DNA of 64,000 nucleotides from Ancylobacter oerskovii (GCF_018390555.1 NZ_JAHBGB010000002.1:434001-498000), one strand, 5' to 3'; shown: positions 8,129-20,471, counted from the first letter of the stretch. The notes: generated by a model not told the origin, from the sequence alone. A program made the numbers and translations.

Positions 8129-9139
8129 ATGTTCCGCTTTTTCATACGTCGCGTCGCCCTGACGCTGCCGACTTTCGTGGCGCTGATGTTCGTGACCTTC
8201 GTCGCGGTGCGCCTCGTGCCCGGCGATCCGATCGAGGCCCGCACCGGCGAGCGCGGCATCGCCCCCGAGCGCCTCGCCATGCTGCGCCACGAACTCGGCC
8301 TCGACCGGCCGGTGTGGCAACAGTTCCTCGATTACGCCAACGGCATCGTCCATGGCGATTTCGGCGTCTCCATCGTCACCAAGACGCCGGTGCTCAGCGA
8401 ATTCGCCACCCTGTTCCCGGCGACGCTGGAACTCACTTTGTGCGGGCTGGCCTTCGCCATCGTGCTCGGCATTCCCGCCGGCGTCATCGCGGCGGTGAAG
8501 CGCGGCAGCGTGTTCGACCACACCATGATGACGATAGCGCTCACCGGCTATTCCATGCCGATCTTCTGGTGGGGCCTGCTGCTCATCATGTTCATGTCGG
8601 AATATCTCGGCCTCACGCCGGTGTCCGGCCGCATGGACCTGATCAATTTCTACTTCGAGCCCGTCACCGGCTTCATGCTGGTGGATAGCCTGCTGTCGGA
8701 TCAGGAAGGCGCCTTCAGTTCGGCGGTCTCGCACCTCATCCTGCCTGCCATCGTGCTCGGCACGGTGCCGCTGGCGGTGATCGCGCGCATGACGCGGTCC
8801 TCCATGCTGGAAGTGCTGGGCGAGGACTATGTGCGCACCGCCCGCGCCAAGGGCCTGTCGCCCTTCCGGGTGGTCGGGCTGCACGCGCTGCGCAACGCGC
8901 TGATCCCGGTCGTCACCGTCATCGGCCTGCAGACCGGCACGCTGCTCGGCGGCGCGGTGCTCACCGAAACCATCTTCGCCTGGCCCGGGGTCGGCAAATG
9001 GCTGATCGAGTCGATCGCCCGCCGCGATTACCCGGCGCTGCAGGGAGGCATCATGCTGATCACCAGCATCGTCATCCTGGTCAATCTCATCGTCGACCTC
9101 ACCTACGTCGCGATCAACCCGAGGATCCGCCATGGTTGA
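8129..9139 (+). CDS. dppB: dipeptide ABC transporter permease DppB
   Basis: This 336-residue inner-membrane permease has about six helices and the EAA-type coupling loop ARAKGLSPFRVVGLHALRNA that contacts the ATPases. The N-terminus MFRFFIRRVALTLPTF matches family members such as MLQFILRR, so ATG 8129 was preferred to the in-frame ATG at 8102. The first periplasmic loop begins with VPGDPIEA and GIAPERLAMLRHELGLDRP, standard for DppB/OppB. It contains a roughly 35-residue insertion-like stretch (YFEPVTGFMLVDSLLSDQEGAFSS) seen in many DppB proteins. The stop overlaps the dppC start by eight bases. Confidence 0.9.
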   Translation: MFRFFIRRVALTLPTFVALMFVTFVAVRLVPGDPIEARTGERGIAPERLAMLRHELGLDRPVWQQFLDYANGIVHGDFGVSIVTKTPVLSEFATLFPATLELTLCGLAFAIVLGIPAGVIAAVKRGSVFDHTMMTIALTGYSMPIFWWGLLLIMFMSEYLGLTPVSGRMDLINFYFEPVTGFMLVDSLLSDQEGAFSSAVSHLILPAIVLGTVPLAVIARMTRSSMLEVLGEDYVRTARAKGLSPFRVVGLHALRNALIPVVTVIGLQTGTLLGGAVLTETIFAWPGVGKWLIESIARRDYPALQGGIMLITSIVILVNLIVDLTYVAINPRIRHG

Positions 9140-10061
9140 TCAGCCCTTGCCCGGCGAGACGATCCTCCCCGACGGCGCCATCATCGAGACGGTGCCACCC
9201 GCGCCCTCCTCGTTGAAGGCGTTCTGGTCGGCCTTCAGCGAGAACCGCGGCGCGGTGCTCGGCCTCGCCGTGGTGCTGTTCATCGCCTTTCTGGCACTGT
9301 TCGCACCGCTGGTGGCCCCGCATTCGCCGATCGAGCAGTTCCGTGCCTCGGTGCAGCAGCCGCCCGTCTGGGCGGGCGGCACCTGGGCCTTCCCCTTCGG
9401 CACCGATGCCGTCGGCCGCGACATCCTCTCGCGGCTGATCTACGGCGCCCGCATTTCGCTCGGCATCGGCCTGTCGGTGATGATCGTCTCGGTGGCGCTC
9501 GGCATCGTGCTCGGCCTCGCCAGCGCCTTCCTGCGCGGCATCGTCGAGGTGGTGGTGATGCGGATCATGGACCTCATCGTCGCCATTCCCTCGCTGGTTC
9601 TCGCCATTCTGGTGGTGGCGGTGCTCGGCCCGAGCCTGGTCAACACCATCGTGGCGGTGACGGTGGTGTACCTGCCGCGCTATGTGCGGCTGGTGCGCGC
9701 CGCTGCCATGGCGGAGCTGTCGAAGGAATATGTCGTAGCCGCCCGCGTCGCCGGCGTCGGCCGCATCCGGCTGATGTTCGTCACCGTGCTGCCGAACTGC
9801 CTCGCCCCGCTCATCGTGCAGGCGGCGCTCGGCATCTCCGACGCCATCCTCGAGGCGGCGGCGCTCGGCTTCCTCGGCCTCGGCGCCCAGCCACCGATCC
9901 CGGAATGGGGCGCCATGCTGGCGGATTCGCGCGAGTTCATCCGCGCCGCACCGTGGATCGTCACCCTGCCCGGCCTCGCCATCCTCATCACCGTGGTCGC
10001 CATCAACCTGATGGGCGACGGCCTGCGCGACGCGCTCGATCCCAAGCTGCGGAGGAGCTGA
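9132..10061 (+). CDS. dppC: dipeptide ABC transporter permease DppC
   Basis: The 309-residue partner permease has a cytoplasmic N-terminus of about 40 residues, then a membrane helix (AVLGLAVVLFIAFLALFAPLVA), the FGTDAVGRDILSRLIYGARISL motif typical of DppC/OppC, and the coupling loop ARVAGVGRIRLMFVTVLPNCLAPLIV. The C-terminus, NLMGDGLRDALDPKLRRS, is the classic DppC ending. It overlaps dppB and is followed three bases later by dppD, so the proteins are co-translated as a heterodimeric channel. Confidence 0.92.
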   Translation: MVDQPLPGETILPDGAIIETVPPAPSSLKAFWSAFSENRGAVLGLAVVLFIAFLALFAPLVAPHSPIEQFRASVQQPPVWAGGTWAFPFGTDAVGRDILSRLIYGARISLGIGLSVMIVSVALGIVLGLASAFLRGIVEVVVMRIMDLIVAIPSLVLAILVVAVLGPSLVNTIVAVTVVYLPRYVRLVRAAAMAELSKEYVVAARVAGVGRIRLMFVTVLPNCLAPLIVQAALGISDAILEAAALGFLGLGAQPPIPEWGAMLADSREFIRAAPWIVTLPGLAILITVVAINLMGDGLRDALDPKLRRS

Positions 10062-10064
10062 GCC

Positions 10065-11074
10065 ATGAACGCCACGTCCACTCCCCTCCTCTCGATCCGC
10101 AATCTCAGCGTCACCTTCGCCACCGGCCGCGGCCCGTTCCGCGCGGTGGACAAGGTGGACCTCGACGTCGCCGCCGGCGAACTGGTGGCCATCGTCGGCG
10201 AGTCGGGTTCCGGCAAGTCGGTTGCCATGCTGGCGGTGATGGGCCTCCTGCCCTGGACCGCCACCGTCACCGCCGACCGGCTGAGCTTCGACGGCAAGGA
10301 CCTGCTCGCGCTGACGCCGCGCGAGCGCCGGAAGATCATCGGCCGCGACCTGTCGATGATCTTCCAGGAGCCGATGTCGAGCCTCAATCCCTGCTTCACC
10401 GTCGGCTTCCAGCTGCGCGAGGCGATGAAGGCGCATCTCGACCTCGACAAGACCGCCCGGCAGAAGCGGGCGGTCGAACTGCTGGACCTCGTCGGCATCC
10501 CGGAGCCGGAGCGGCGGCTGAAGGCCTTCCCGCACCAGCTCTCCGGCGGCATGAGCCAGCGGGTGATGATCGCCATGGCGCTGGCCTGCAATCCCAAGCT
10601 GATCATCGCCGACGAGCCGACCACCGCGCTCGACGTCACCATCCAGGCGCAGATCCTGGATTTGCTGCTCCGCCTGCAGAAGGACAGCGGCGTCGGCCTC
10701 GTCCTGATCACCCACGACATGGGCGTGGTGGCGGAGACGGCGCAGCGCGTCTGCGTCCACTATGCCGGCCAGCAGGTGGAGATGCAGGACACGCGCGGCC
10801 TGTTCCGCGATCCGCACCACCCCTACACCTCCGCCCTGCTGGCGGCGCTGCCGGAGCGGGCGAGCGGGCGCATCCTGCCCTCCATTCCCGGCGTGGTGCC
10901 GGGCCTCGCGGACCGGCCGGCCGGCTGCCTGTTCTCGCCGCGCTGCCGCTTCGCCACCCAGACCTGCCGCACCATCCCGCCGCCCCGCGCGGGCGCCGAT
11001 CTCGGCTATGCCCTCTGCCACACGCCGCTCGTCGACGGCCATCCGCGCGCGCTGAAGAAACTGGAGATGCCGGC

Positions 11075-11078
<4 letters not shown>
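10065..11078 (+). CDS. dppD: dipeptide ABC transporter ATP-binding protein DppD
   Basis: The 337-residue ATPase has Walker A GESGSGKS (about residues 46-53), the Q-loop FQEPMSSLNP, the ABC signature LSGGMSQR, Walker B LIIADEPTTALD and switch histidine ITHD. The C-terminal oligopeptide/dipeptide extension includes CLFSPRCRFATQTC and a later YALC. This four-cysteine set is like the one proposed to hold an Fe-S cluster in some DppD proteins. The gene overlaps dppF by four bases (ATGA). Confidence 0.93.
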
Positions 11079-12049
<971 letters not shown>

Positions 12050-12075
12050 CGACAGCTCGAGAGAAGGGGCCGGCC

Positions 12076-13239
12076 ATGCGCGACGCCACGCAATGCGTGC
12101 ATCATCCCGAGGTGTCGCAGGAAGGCTATGCCAGCCTCGCCGTGCCCACGCACCGCGCCTCCACCATCGTCTATCCCGATGGCGAGGCCTTCCTGCATCG
12201 GGCCGCACGCGGGGTCGACGGCTATACCTACGGCCTGCACGGCACGCCGACCACGCGCGTCCTCGCCGAGCAGATCACCCGGCTGCAGGGCGGCCTGCGC
12301 AGCCTCGTCGTGCCCTCCGGGCAGGCCGCCATCTCGATCCCGATGCTGACGCTGCTGGTGCCGGGCGACCGGGTGCTAATCCCGGACAACGCCTATCCGC
12401 CGGTGCGCACGCTCGGCGCCCAGTATCTCGCCCCGCGCGGCATCGAGGCCGCCGTCTACGACCCGATGATCGGCGCCGGCATCGCCGATCTCATCGACGA
12501 TCGCACCCGCCTCGTCTGGATCGAGGCGCCCGGCTCCGGCACCATGGAGGTGGCGGATATCCCCGCCCTCGTCACGGCGGCGAAGGCGCGCGGCGTGCTC
12601 ACCGGCTGCGACAACACCTGGGCGACGCCACTCCTGTTCAAGCCGCTCGCCCATGGCGTCGACATCGTCGCCGAGGCGCTGACCAAATATGCCGGCGGCC
12701 ATTCCGACCTGCTGCTCGGCTCGATCACCGTCGCCGACATGGATCTGTACCGGCGGCTGCGCCAGACGCTGTCGGCGCTGGGCATCGGCGTCTCGCCGGA
12801 CGAGTGCGCCCTCGCCCTGCGCGGCATCGAGACCATGGCGGTGCGCCTTGCCCATTGCGGCCGGGTAGCGGAGGATTTCGCCCGCCGCCTCGCCCCCCTG
12901 CCGCAGGTCGAGAAGGTGCTGCATCCGGCGCTGCCGGAATGCCCAGGCCACGAGGCCTTCCGCCGCGATTTCAAGGGCGCCTCCGGCGTGTTCAGCCTCG
13001 TGCTGACGCCGGAAAGCGATGCCCGCCTGCAGACGGCGCTGTCGGGGCTCAGGGTCTTCTCCATCGGCGCGTCCTGGGGCGGCACCCACAGCCTGATCGC
13101 GCCGATGGGCCTCGCGCCGCCACGCAGCACGACGCCCTGGCCGCACCGGGGACCGCTCGTCCGCCTCAGCATCGGCCTGGAGGATGCCGAGGAGCTGTGG
13201 GAGGATCTCGCCGGCTTCCTCGCCCGCCTCGCCCCCTAG
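12076..13239 (+). CDS. metC: cystathionine beta-lyase (PLP-dependent Cys/Met metabolism family)
   Basis: The 387-residue enzyme belongs to the Cys/Met PLP family. Visible elements are the YTYGLHGTPTTRVLAEQI segment, the tyrosine-equivalent loop before SGQAAISIPML, the PLP-stacking region, DNTWATP with the ring-nitrogen aspartate, and the lysine Schiff-base site ALTKYAGGHSD (about residue 200). The GSGTMEVADI stretch and the C-terminal FSIGASWGGTHSLI are typical of MetC rather than cystathionine gamma-synthase. The enzyme would cleave cystathionine to homocysteine, pyruvate and ammonia, with possible side activity on cysteine. A ribosome-binding site GAGAAGGGG precedes the start. Co-location with dpp suggests use of sulfur amino acids from imported peptides. 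Confidence 0.88.
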   Translation: MRDATQCVHHPEVSQEGYASLAVPTHRASTIVYPDGEAFLHRAARGVDGYTYGLHGTPTTRVLAEQITRLQGGLRSLVVPSGQAAISIPMLTLLVPGDRVLIPDNAYPPVRTLGAQYLAPRGIEAAVYDPMIGAGIADLIDDRTRLVWIEAPGSGTMEVADIPALVTAAKARGVLTGCDNTWATPLLFKPLAHGVDIVAEALTKYAGGHSDLLLGSITVADMDLYRRLRQTLSALGIGVSPDECALALRGIETMAVRLAHCGRVAEDFARRLAPLPQVEKVLHPALPECPGHEAFRRDFKGASGVFSLVLTPESDARLQTALSGLRVFSIGASWGGTHSLIAPMGLAPPRSTTPWPHRGPLVRLSIGLEDAEELWEDLAGFLARLAP

Positions 13240-13249
13240 GAGACCCCGC

Positions 13250-13735
13250 ATGATTGTTCGCGACGAGCGCCCCGACGAGGCCGCCGCCATCCACGCGCTG
13301 CTGCGCGACGCCTTTGACGGGCCGGACGAGGCCGATCTGGTGAACCGGCTGCGCGACGCCGGCGATGCCACCTTCTCGCTCGTCGCGGAGGAGGACGGCG
13401 AGATCGTCGGCCATGTGCTGCTCTCGCCCATCGCCGCCGCCTTCCCGGCCCTCGCCCTCGCCCCGCTCGCCGTCGGGCCGGACTACCGCGCCCACGGCAT
13501 CGGCGGCGCGCTGGTCAGGGCGGCGATCGGGCGTGCCGAGGCGATGGGCTGGCGGGCGGTCTTCGTGCTCGGCGATCCCGGCTATTACGGCCGCTTCGGC
13601 TTTTCCGTCGCGACGGCGGCCGGCTTCGCCTCGCCCTATGCCGGGCCTCATTTCATGGCGCTGGCGCTCGGCGGCGCGCTGCCGGCCACCGCCGGCACGC
13701 TGCGCCACGCCCCCGCCTTCGCGGCGCTCGGCTGA
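13250..13735 (+). CDS. GNAT-family N-acetyltransferase (YhbS-like)
   Basis: A 161-residue protein spanning one GNAT fold: IRDERPDEAAAIHALLRDAF at the N-terminus, a beta-4 strand FPALALAPLAVGPDYRAHGIGGALV carrying the acetyl-CoA pyrophosphate loop (RAHGIGGA), and VFVLGDPGYYGRFGF, which is the signature of the YhbS subgroup. The acceptor substrate is unknown. The start at 13250 lies 10 bases after the metC stop, with AGGAGA as ribosome-binding site overlapping that stop, so the gene is in the same transcription unit. Confidence 0.85.
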   Translation: MIVRDERPDEAAAIHALLRDAFDGPDEADLVNRLRDAGDATFSLVAEEDGEIVGHVLLSPIAAAFPALALAPLAVGPDYRAHGIGGALVRAAIGRAEAMGWRAVFVLGDPGYYGRFGFSVATAAGFASPYAGPHFMALALGGALPATAGTLRHAPAFAALG

Positions 13736-13752
13736 ACGTCCACCGCCTCACC

Positions 13753-14619
13753 TCACCGCAGGGTGAAGTCCACCGGCACGGTGAAGGCGATGGAGCCTCC
13801 CGGCACTTCCGGGGGCGGAGCCGGCACCGGCGAGGCGCGGCGCACCATCGCCACCGCCTCCTCGTCGAAGCGCGAATTGCCCGACGAGCCCACCAGCCGC
13901 GCGCTCAGCACCTGGCCGGCGCGGTTGATGGTGAAGGCGACCCGCGCCTTGCCCGAACCGCTCTCGCCGGTCGGGTAGCGCTTGTGGCGGTTGAGATGCG
14001 CCATCAGCCGCGAGCGCCAGTTGGCCGGCGTCATCGAGCGCGCATTGGCCGCCCCCGCCGTCGGCGCGGCGATGCGCTCGGAGTTCTCCGCCTGCATCTG
14101 CGGGGCGGCGGAGGTCCGCGGCGCCGGCGGCTTCTCGTTCTTCTCGCGCGGCTTCGGCTTCTTCTTCGGCGGTTCCTTCTTGGGTTCGATCTTCTTCTCC
14201 GGCGGCGTCAGCTCGGAGGCGAGCGGGGCCGGCGGCGGCAGCGGCACCTCGATGTCGGGGGCGGGAGATTCCGTCACCTCCGGCAGCGGCTCCTCCTGCT
14301 TGATCGGCTCGGGAGGCGGCGGCTCGACTTCTTCTTCGGGCTGCTCGTCCGGCTTGACCTCTTCCTCGACCTCCTTGGGCGCCTCGACCATCTGTGGGCC
14401 GGGCGCCACATCGACGGGCTCGGAGGGCGGCGCCACCGGCACTTCCGCCAGCTCGATCATGATCGCCGCCGGCTCCTGCAGCGGCACCGGCGGCGGCGCG
14501 GAAAGGAGATAGGCCAGCGCGCCGCCATGCGCGCCGAGCACCAGCACGCCGCAGCCGACCCAGCAGCCGGCGCGGGCCACCCGGTCGAGCGCCCGGCCAC
14601 GCAGCAGCAGCAGGCTCAT
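13753..14619 (-). CDS. tonB: energy transducer TonB
   Basis: This 288-residue protein has one N-terminal membrane helix (about 20-40), a long Pro/Glu then Pro/Lys-rich spacer (about 45-175, with EVEPPPPEPIKQEEP and KKEPPKKKPKP) that can cross the periplasm, and a C-terminal TonB domain (WRSRLMAHLNRHKRYPTGES through SRFDEEAVAMVRRASPVPAPP). TonB transmits energy from ExbBD to outer-membrane receptors for iron chelates, heme or cobalamin. It is the last gene of an exbB-exbD-tonB operon; its ATG overlaps the exbD stop by four bases. It converges on the GNAT gene with 17 bases between stops. Confidence 0.93.
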   Translation of the reverse strand: MSLLLLRGRALDRVARAGCWVGCGVLVLGAHGGALAYLLSAPPPVPLQEPAAIMIELAEVPVAPPSEPVDVAPGPQMVEAPKEVEEEVKPDEQPEEEVEPPPPEPIKQEEPLPEVTESPAPDIEVPLPPPAPLASELTPPEKKIEPKKEPPKKKPKPREKNEKPPAPRTSAAPQMQAENSERIAAPTAGAANARSMTPANWRSRLMAHLNRHKRYPTGESGSGKARVAFTINRAGQVLSARLVGSSGNSRFDEEAVAMVRRASPVPAPPPEVPGGSIAFTVPVDFTLR

Positions 14620-15161
14620 TGAGCGGCACCCGCGGGCGCGGCAGGCGCCGGGGCGGCAGGGGCGGCAGAGGCCGGCGCGGCGGAAGCGGGAGACCCGGGA
14701 ACCGCCCCCGCTCCGGTCGCCGCTGGCGCGGCCGCGGCGGCCGGGGCCGCCTCCAGTCCCACCAGCGCGATCTTGAGATAGCCGGCGGCGCGCAGGAGGT
14801 TCATCACCTCCATCAGGTCGCCATAGGCGACGCTCTTGTCGGCGCGCAGGAAGATACGGGTATCCTTCTTGCCTTCCGTGGTGCGGTCGAGCTCCGGGCC
14901 GAGGCCCCCGCGCGGAATGTCGTCATTGCCGATGGCGAGGCCGAGATCGCTCTTCACGCTGAGATAGACCGGCTTGTCGGGGCGCGGCTGCACCGCCGCC
15001 GTCGACGCCGGCAGGTCGACCTTCACGTCGACGGTGGAGAGCGGCGCCGCCACCATGAAGATGATGAGCAGCACCAGGATGACGTCGATGAAGGGCGTGA
15101 CGTTGATCTCGTGGTTCTCGCCGAGATCGTCGACGTCGCTGCTCTGGAGCTTGGCACCCAT
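14616..15161 (-). CDS. exbD: TonB-system proton channel subunit ExbD
   Basis: The 181-residue protein has the ExbD/TolR layout: a short cytoplasmic segment (DLGENHEINVTPF), a single membrane helix with the proton-carrying aspartate (Asp26, in PFIDVILVLLIIFMV), then a periplasmic domain (KPVYLSVKSDLGLAI, FLRADKSVAYGDLMEVMNLLRAAGYLKIALVG). The last 40 or so residues are an unusual Ala/Pro/Gly low-complexity tail not present in E. coli ExbD (141 residues). It lies between exbB (9-base gap) and tonB (4-base overlap). Confidence 0.93.
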   Translation of the reverse strand: MGAKLQSSDVDDLGENHEINVTPFIDVILVLLIIFMVAAPLSTVDVKVDLPASTAAVQPRPDKPVYLSVKSDLGLAIGNDDIPRGGLGPELDRTTEGKKDTRIFLRADKSVAYGDLMEVMNLLRAAGYLKIALVGLEAAPAAAAAPAATGAGAVPGSPASAAPASAAPAAPAPAAPAGAAQ

Positions 15162-15170
15162 CGGCTCACC

Positions 15171-16310
15171 TCACTCGGCGGCGGCGTGCAGCCGCGCGGC
15201 GGCCGGCTGGCGCGGCGCGGTCGCGCGCGCGTCGCGGCGGTCGAGGTCGCGCGACAGCAGGCGCAGCACCTCGGCCGAGGCGTCGCCCATCAGGATGCGG
15301 TAGCCGGAAACCTGCCGGGCGAAGTGATTATAGATCACCACCGCCGGAATGGCGGCGACGAGGCCGATAGCGGTGGCGAGCAGCGCCTCGGCGATGCCCG
15401 GCGCCACCACGGCGAGATTGGTGGTCTGCGCCTTCGAGATGCCGATGAAGGAATTCATGATGCCCCACACCGTGCCGAACAGGCCGACGAAGGGGGCGGT
15501 GGCGCCGATAGTGGCGAGCAGACCGGTGCCGCGGTTGATGGCGCGGCCGGTCGCCACCTCGATGCGGCCGAGCGAGATCGAGACGCGCTCCTTGATGCCA
15601 TCAGCCGGCAGGTCGCCGGAACGCTTCAGTTCGAGATCGGTGGCGCGCAGCATGGCCGCCGTCGGCCCCTTGGCGCCCACCCGGCGGGCCTCTTCCAGCG
15701 TGGCGCTGGCGAGCAGGCCCTTCACCGCCTTGCGCACCCGGCCCTGCGCCGCCATCAGCTCGACGCTCTTGGCCAGCCACACCGTCCAGGTGACCACCGA
15801 GGCGAAGGCGAGGCCGATCATCACCGCCTTCACCACCCAGTCGGCGGCCATGAACATGCCCCAGGGCGACAGGTCGTGCGGCAGCTGCGCGGAGACGCTG
15901 ACGTCCTCGCCCTCCGCGCCCGGCGCCGCGGCATCGGCGGGAGCGCCGGCGGCTTCGGGAGCGGTAGGCACCGGGGAGGCCCCGGGAGCAGTGGCCTCGC
16001 CCGGCAGGCCGTTGCCAGCGGGAGCGGTGGCGGGAGGCGCGATCGTGGACGCCGCCGGCGCGGGGGCGCTCGTCGTTGGCACGGTCGTCGTCGGGGCGGC
16101 GGGAGCCTGCGCCTGGGCGGGAGCCTGCGCCTGCGGCTGAGCGGGAGCGGCCGGGGCCGCCTGCGTCGTCGTCGGCGCCACGCCCTGCGCGAAGGCCACC
16201 GGCGGTCCCGCGAGCACCGACAGCGCCACGAGCGCGATCAGCGAATGGCGGGGCGAGGCGGCGAGCCGCAGCATCGAAAGGCGTGTCGTCGGCAGACGAA
16301 GGGTCGGCAT
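15171..16310 (-). CDS. exbB: TonB-system proton channel subunit ExbB with signal peptide and long Pro/Ala-rich periplasmic N-terminus
   Basis: The 379-residue product has a signal-like segment ([20 protein letters not shown]), a roughly 100-residue Ala/Pro/Thr linker ([18 protein letters not shown] onward), then the MotA/TolQ/ExbB core. The core has a helix [19 protein letters not shown], a cytoplasmic loop, and two C-terminal helices with [22 protein letters not shown] and [17 protein letters not shown]. Extended N-termini of this kind occur in many alphaproteobacterial ExbB proteins. The start is uncertain: ATGs at 16310, 16325 and 16340 are all in frame with no clear ribosome-binding site. 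The AT-richer 227 bases upstream probably hold the operon promoter; no convincing Irr or RirA box was seen. Confidence 0.9.
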   Translation of the reverse strand: MPTLRLPTTRLSMLRLAASPRHSLIALVALSVLAGPPVAFAQGVAPTTTQAAPAAPAQPQAQAPAQAQAPAAPTTTVPTTSAPAPAASTIAPPATAPAGNGLPGEATAPGASPVPTAPEAAGAPADAAAPGAEGEDVSVSAQLPHDLSPWGMFMAADWVVKAVMIGLAFASVVTWTVWLAKSVELMAAQGRVRKAVKGLLASATLEEARRVGAKGPTAAMLRATDLELKRSGDLPADGIKERVSISLGRIEVATGRAINRGTGLLATIGATAPFVGLFGTVWGIMNSFIGISKAQTTNLAVVAPGIAEALLATAIGLVAAIPAVVIYNHFARQVSGYRILMGDASAEVLRLLSRDLDRRDARATAPRQPAAARLHAAAE

Positions 16311-16537
16311 GGGTCTACCCGTCATTGGCAGCCCGCCCATGGCCCCGCGCAACGCGGCTTGCGCCGTGCCCGGAGGCCAAAGGGTGGGCGACTGGTCAAT
16401 TAACGGTTTCCTTAAACCCCTCTATACGCTCCCGACAACCTCAAAATGCCCATTCTTCAAACAGTAGAACCGTTCAAAAGAGGACGAATACTTCGATTTC
16501 CTACCTTATGATCGTTCTAGACTAGGCACGGAGACCG

Positions 16538-17965
16538 CTACACATCCAGTACCTTGCCGGGGTTCAGCAGCCCTTGCGGATCGAGGGCCCGCTTCAGCCG
16601 GCCCATCAGCTCCAGCGCCAGCGGGTCGGCATAGTGCGCGAGCTCGTGCGCCTTCAATCGGCCGATGCCGTGCTCGGCGGCGATGGAGCCGTCCATCTCG
16701 GTCACGATATCGTGCACGATGCGGTTGAAATGTTCCCACATGTCGATGAACGCCGCCTTCTCCATCCCCACCGGCTGGCTGAGGTTGAAATGGATATTGC
16801 CGTCGCCGACATGGCCGAACGGGCACGGGCGCAGCCCCGGTAGCTCGGCCGTCACCGCCGGCAGCGCGCGGGCGAGGAACTCCGGCACGCGGGACACCGG
16901 CACCGAGACGTCGTGCTTGATCGAGCCGCCCTCGTGCTTCTGCGCCTCGCTCATGTCCTCGCGCAGCCGCCACAGCGCATCCGCCTGCGCCTCGCTCGCG
17001 GCGATGACCGCATCGGTCACCTCACCGGCCTCCATCGCCGCCTCCAGCCCGGTCTCCATCAGCGCTCCGAGATCGAAGGCACGGGTGGGCGCCGAGAACT
17101 CGGCGAGCACGTACCAGTCATGGCGATCGGCGAAGGGCCGCACCGTGCCGGGCATGTGCTTCAGCACCGTCTCGATGCCGAAATCCGCCATCAGCTCGAA
17201 GGTGGTCAGCCCGTCGCCGGCAAGCCCGCGCAGCCGGTGCAGCAGCTTGAGCGCATGCTCGGGGTCGGGCACGGCGAGGAAGGCGGTGGTGCGCTGCGCC
17301 GGCGCCGGGAACAGCTTCAGCACGGCGGCGGTGATGATGCCGAGCGTGCCCTCGGTGCCGAGAAACAGCTGCTTGAGGTCGTAGCCGGCATTGTTCTTGC
17401 GCAGCCGCTTCAGCCCGTTCCAGACGCGGCCATCGGCGAGCACCACCTCGAGGCCGAGCACCAGCTCTTTGGCGTTGCCGTAGCGCAGCACCGCGGTGCC
17501 GCCGGCATTGGTCGAGAGGTTGCCGCCGATGCGGCAGGAGCCCTGCGCCGCAATGTGCAGCGGGAACAGGCAGTTCACCGCTTCCGCCGCCTTGTGGATG
17601 CTGTCGAGGATGCAGCCCGCCTCCACCGTCATCGTCATGTCGACGGGATCGACATGACGGATCTTGTCGAGCCGCGCCAGCGAGACCACGAGTTCGCCGA
17701 ACGGCATCTGCCCACCAACGAGGCCGGTATTGCCGCCCTGGGGCACCACCGGCACCCCGGCTTCGGCGCAGGCCGCGAGGATGAAGGCGACGTCCTCCGT
17801 GTTGCCCGGCCGCAGCACCGCCGGCGTGCGGCCGTCATAGAGCCCGCGCTCCTCGCGCAGATAGGCGGCGGTGTCCCCCGGCTCGGTCAGCACATGCGGG
17901 GCGCCGATGCGCCGGGCGATCTTTTCCAGGAGCGGGGCGAGGTCGGCGGCTGTCGTCGAGGTCAT
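16538..17965 (-). CDS. FAD-binding oxidase, D-2-hydroxyglutarate/D-lactate dehydrogenase type
   Basis: The 475-residue enzyme has the FAD-linked oxidase PCMH domain (PAVLRPGNTEDVAFILAACAEAG, the FAD-contact loop PQGGNTGLVGGQ, RIGGNLSTNAGG) and a C-terminal domain with metal/substrate-binding histidines in GHVGDGNIHFNLSQP and EHGIGRLK. The ending LDPQGLLNPGKVLDV is standard. Family members oxidise D-2-hydroxyglutarate, D-lactate or glycolate. The overall form is closest to bacterial D2HGDH, but the substrate cannot be settled by eye. It may matter that an L-2-hydroxyglutarate dehydrogenase-like enzyme also lies in this window (44399-45526). Start ATG 17965 is the first in the frame. Confidence 0.87.
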   Translation of the reverse strand: MTSTTAADLAPLLEKIARRIGAPHVLTEPGDTAAYLREERGLYDGRTPAVLRPGNTEDVAFILAACAEAGVPVVPQGGNTGLVGGQMPFGELVVSLARLDKIRHVDPVDMTMTVEAGCILDSIHKAAEAVNCLFPLHIAAQGSCRIGGNLSTNAGGTAVLRYGNAKELVLGLEVVLADGRVWNGLKRLRKNNAGYDLKQLFLGTEGTLGIITAAVLKLFPAPAQRTTAFLAVPDPEHALKLLHRLRGLAGDGLTTFELMADFGIETVLKHMPGTVRPFADRHDWYVLAEFSAPTRAFDLGALMETGLEAAMEAGEVTDAVIAASEAQADALWRLREDMSEAQKHEGGSIKHDVSVPVSRVPEFLARALPAVTAELPGLRPCPFGHVGDGNIHFNLSQPVGMEKAAFIDMWEHFNRIVHDIVTEMDGSIAAEHGIGRLKAHELAHYADPLALELMGRLKRALDPQGLLNPGKVLDV

Positions 17966-18132
17966 GGCAACGTCCGATTATCTGCAAAGGCGGTCGCCCG
18001 GCTGTTTACACGGCCGCGCCGCTTGCCGCCATATGACGCCGGGCGTCCGCCGGGCCCTTGTCCGCCTCCCGGGCGCCCGGCGTCCCCGGTCGTGAACCGC
18101 CGCGGGAAGATCCGTTCCGCAGGAGACCCGGC

Positions 18133-18540
18133 ATGTCCTCGCTCATTCTCTACGTCACCCTCGGCATCTCGGCATTCGACCGCACCCTCGCCTTCTACGA
18201 CCCGGTGATGGCGACGCTGGATCATGTCCGCAGCGAGGATGCCACGCCCGGCTGGGCGGGTTACGGCCCCGATTATGACGGCGGCGTCAGCCTGTGGCTG
18301 TGCCATCCCTTCGACGGTGGCGCCCCCGCGCCCGGCAATGGCCCGATGGTGGCCTTTCGCGCCGCGAGCGCGGAGCAGGTCGATGCCTTCCACGCCGCCG
18401 CCCTCGCCCATGGCGGCACGAGCGAGGGCGCTCCCGGCCTGCGTCCGCATTACACCCCGCATTTCTACGTCGCCTATGTGCGGGACCCGGACGGCAACAA
18501 GCTCGCCGCCGTCTTCCACCGCTACGGGCTGGAGGAATGA
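18133..18540 (+). CDS. VOC-family (glyoxalase/bleomycin-resistance fold) protein
   Basis: A 135-residue single-domain protein with two beta-alpha-beta-beta-beta modules: ILYVTLGISAFDRTLAFYDPVMATLD in the first and HFYVAYVRDPDGNKLAAVFHR in the second, the latter carrying the conserved DPDGN. Such proteins are metal-dependent isomerases, dioxygenases or resistance proteins; without a metal-ligand assignment the role stays open. A good ribosome-binding site (CAGGAG) precedes ATG 18133. It lies 88 bases upstream of the ABC-F ATPase on the same strand. Confidence 0.85.
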   Translation: MSSLILYVTLGISAFDRTLAFYDPVMATLDHVRSEDATPGWAGYGPDYDGGVSLWLCHPFDGGAPAPGNGPMVAFRAASAEQVDAFHAAALAHGGTSEGAPGLRPHYTPHFYVAYVRDPDGNKLAAVFHRYGLEE

Positions 18541-18627
18541 GCTCCGGCGGAGCCCTTGGCGCCCGCCCACACGCGCCTTGCCCACACGCCCCTTGCCCCG
18601 CGCGGGTTCATCCCCTATGCCCCGCGC

Positions 18628-20439
<1,812 letters not shown>

Positions 20440-20471
20440 GGCGGCTCTCTCCCGCCACCCTCGTTATCGCG

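Noticed and set aside
16311-16537. Irr or RirA box upstream of exbB
   Set aside because: Short fragments such as GAACCGTTC and TTCTAGA are present, but no arrangement matches a full iron-control element.
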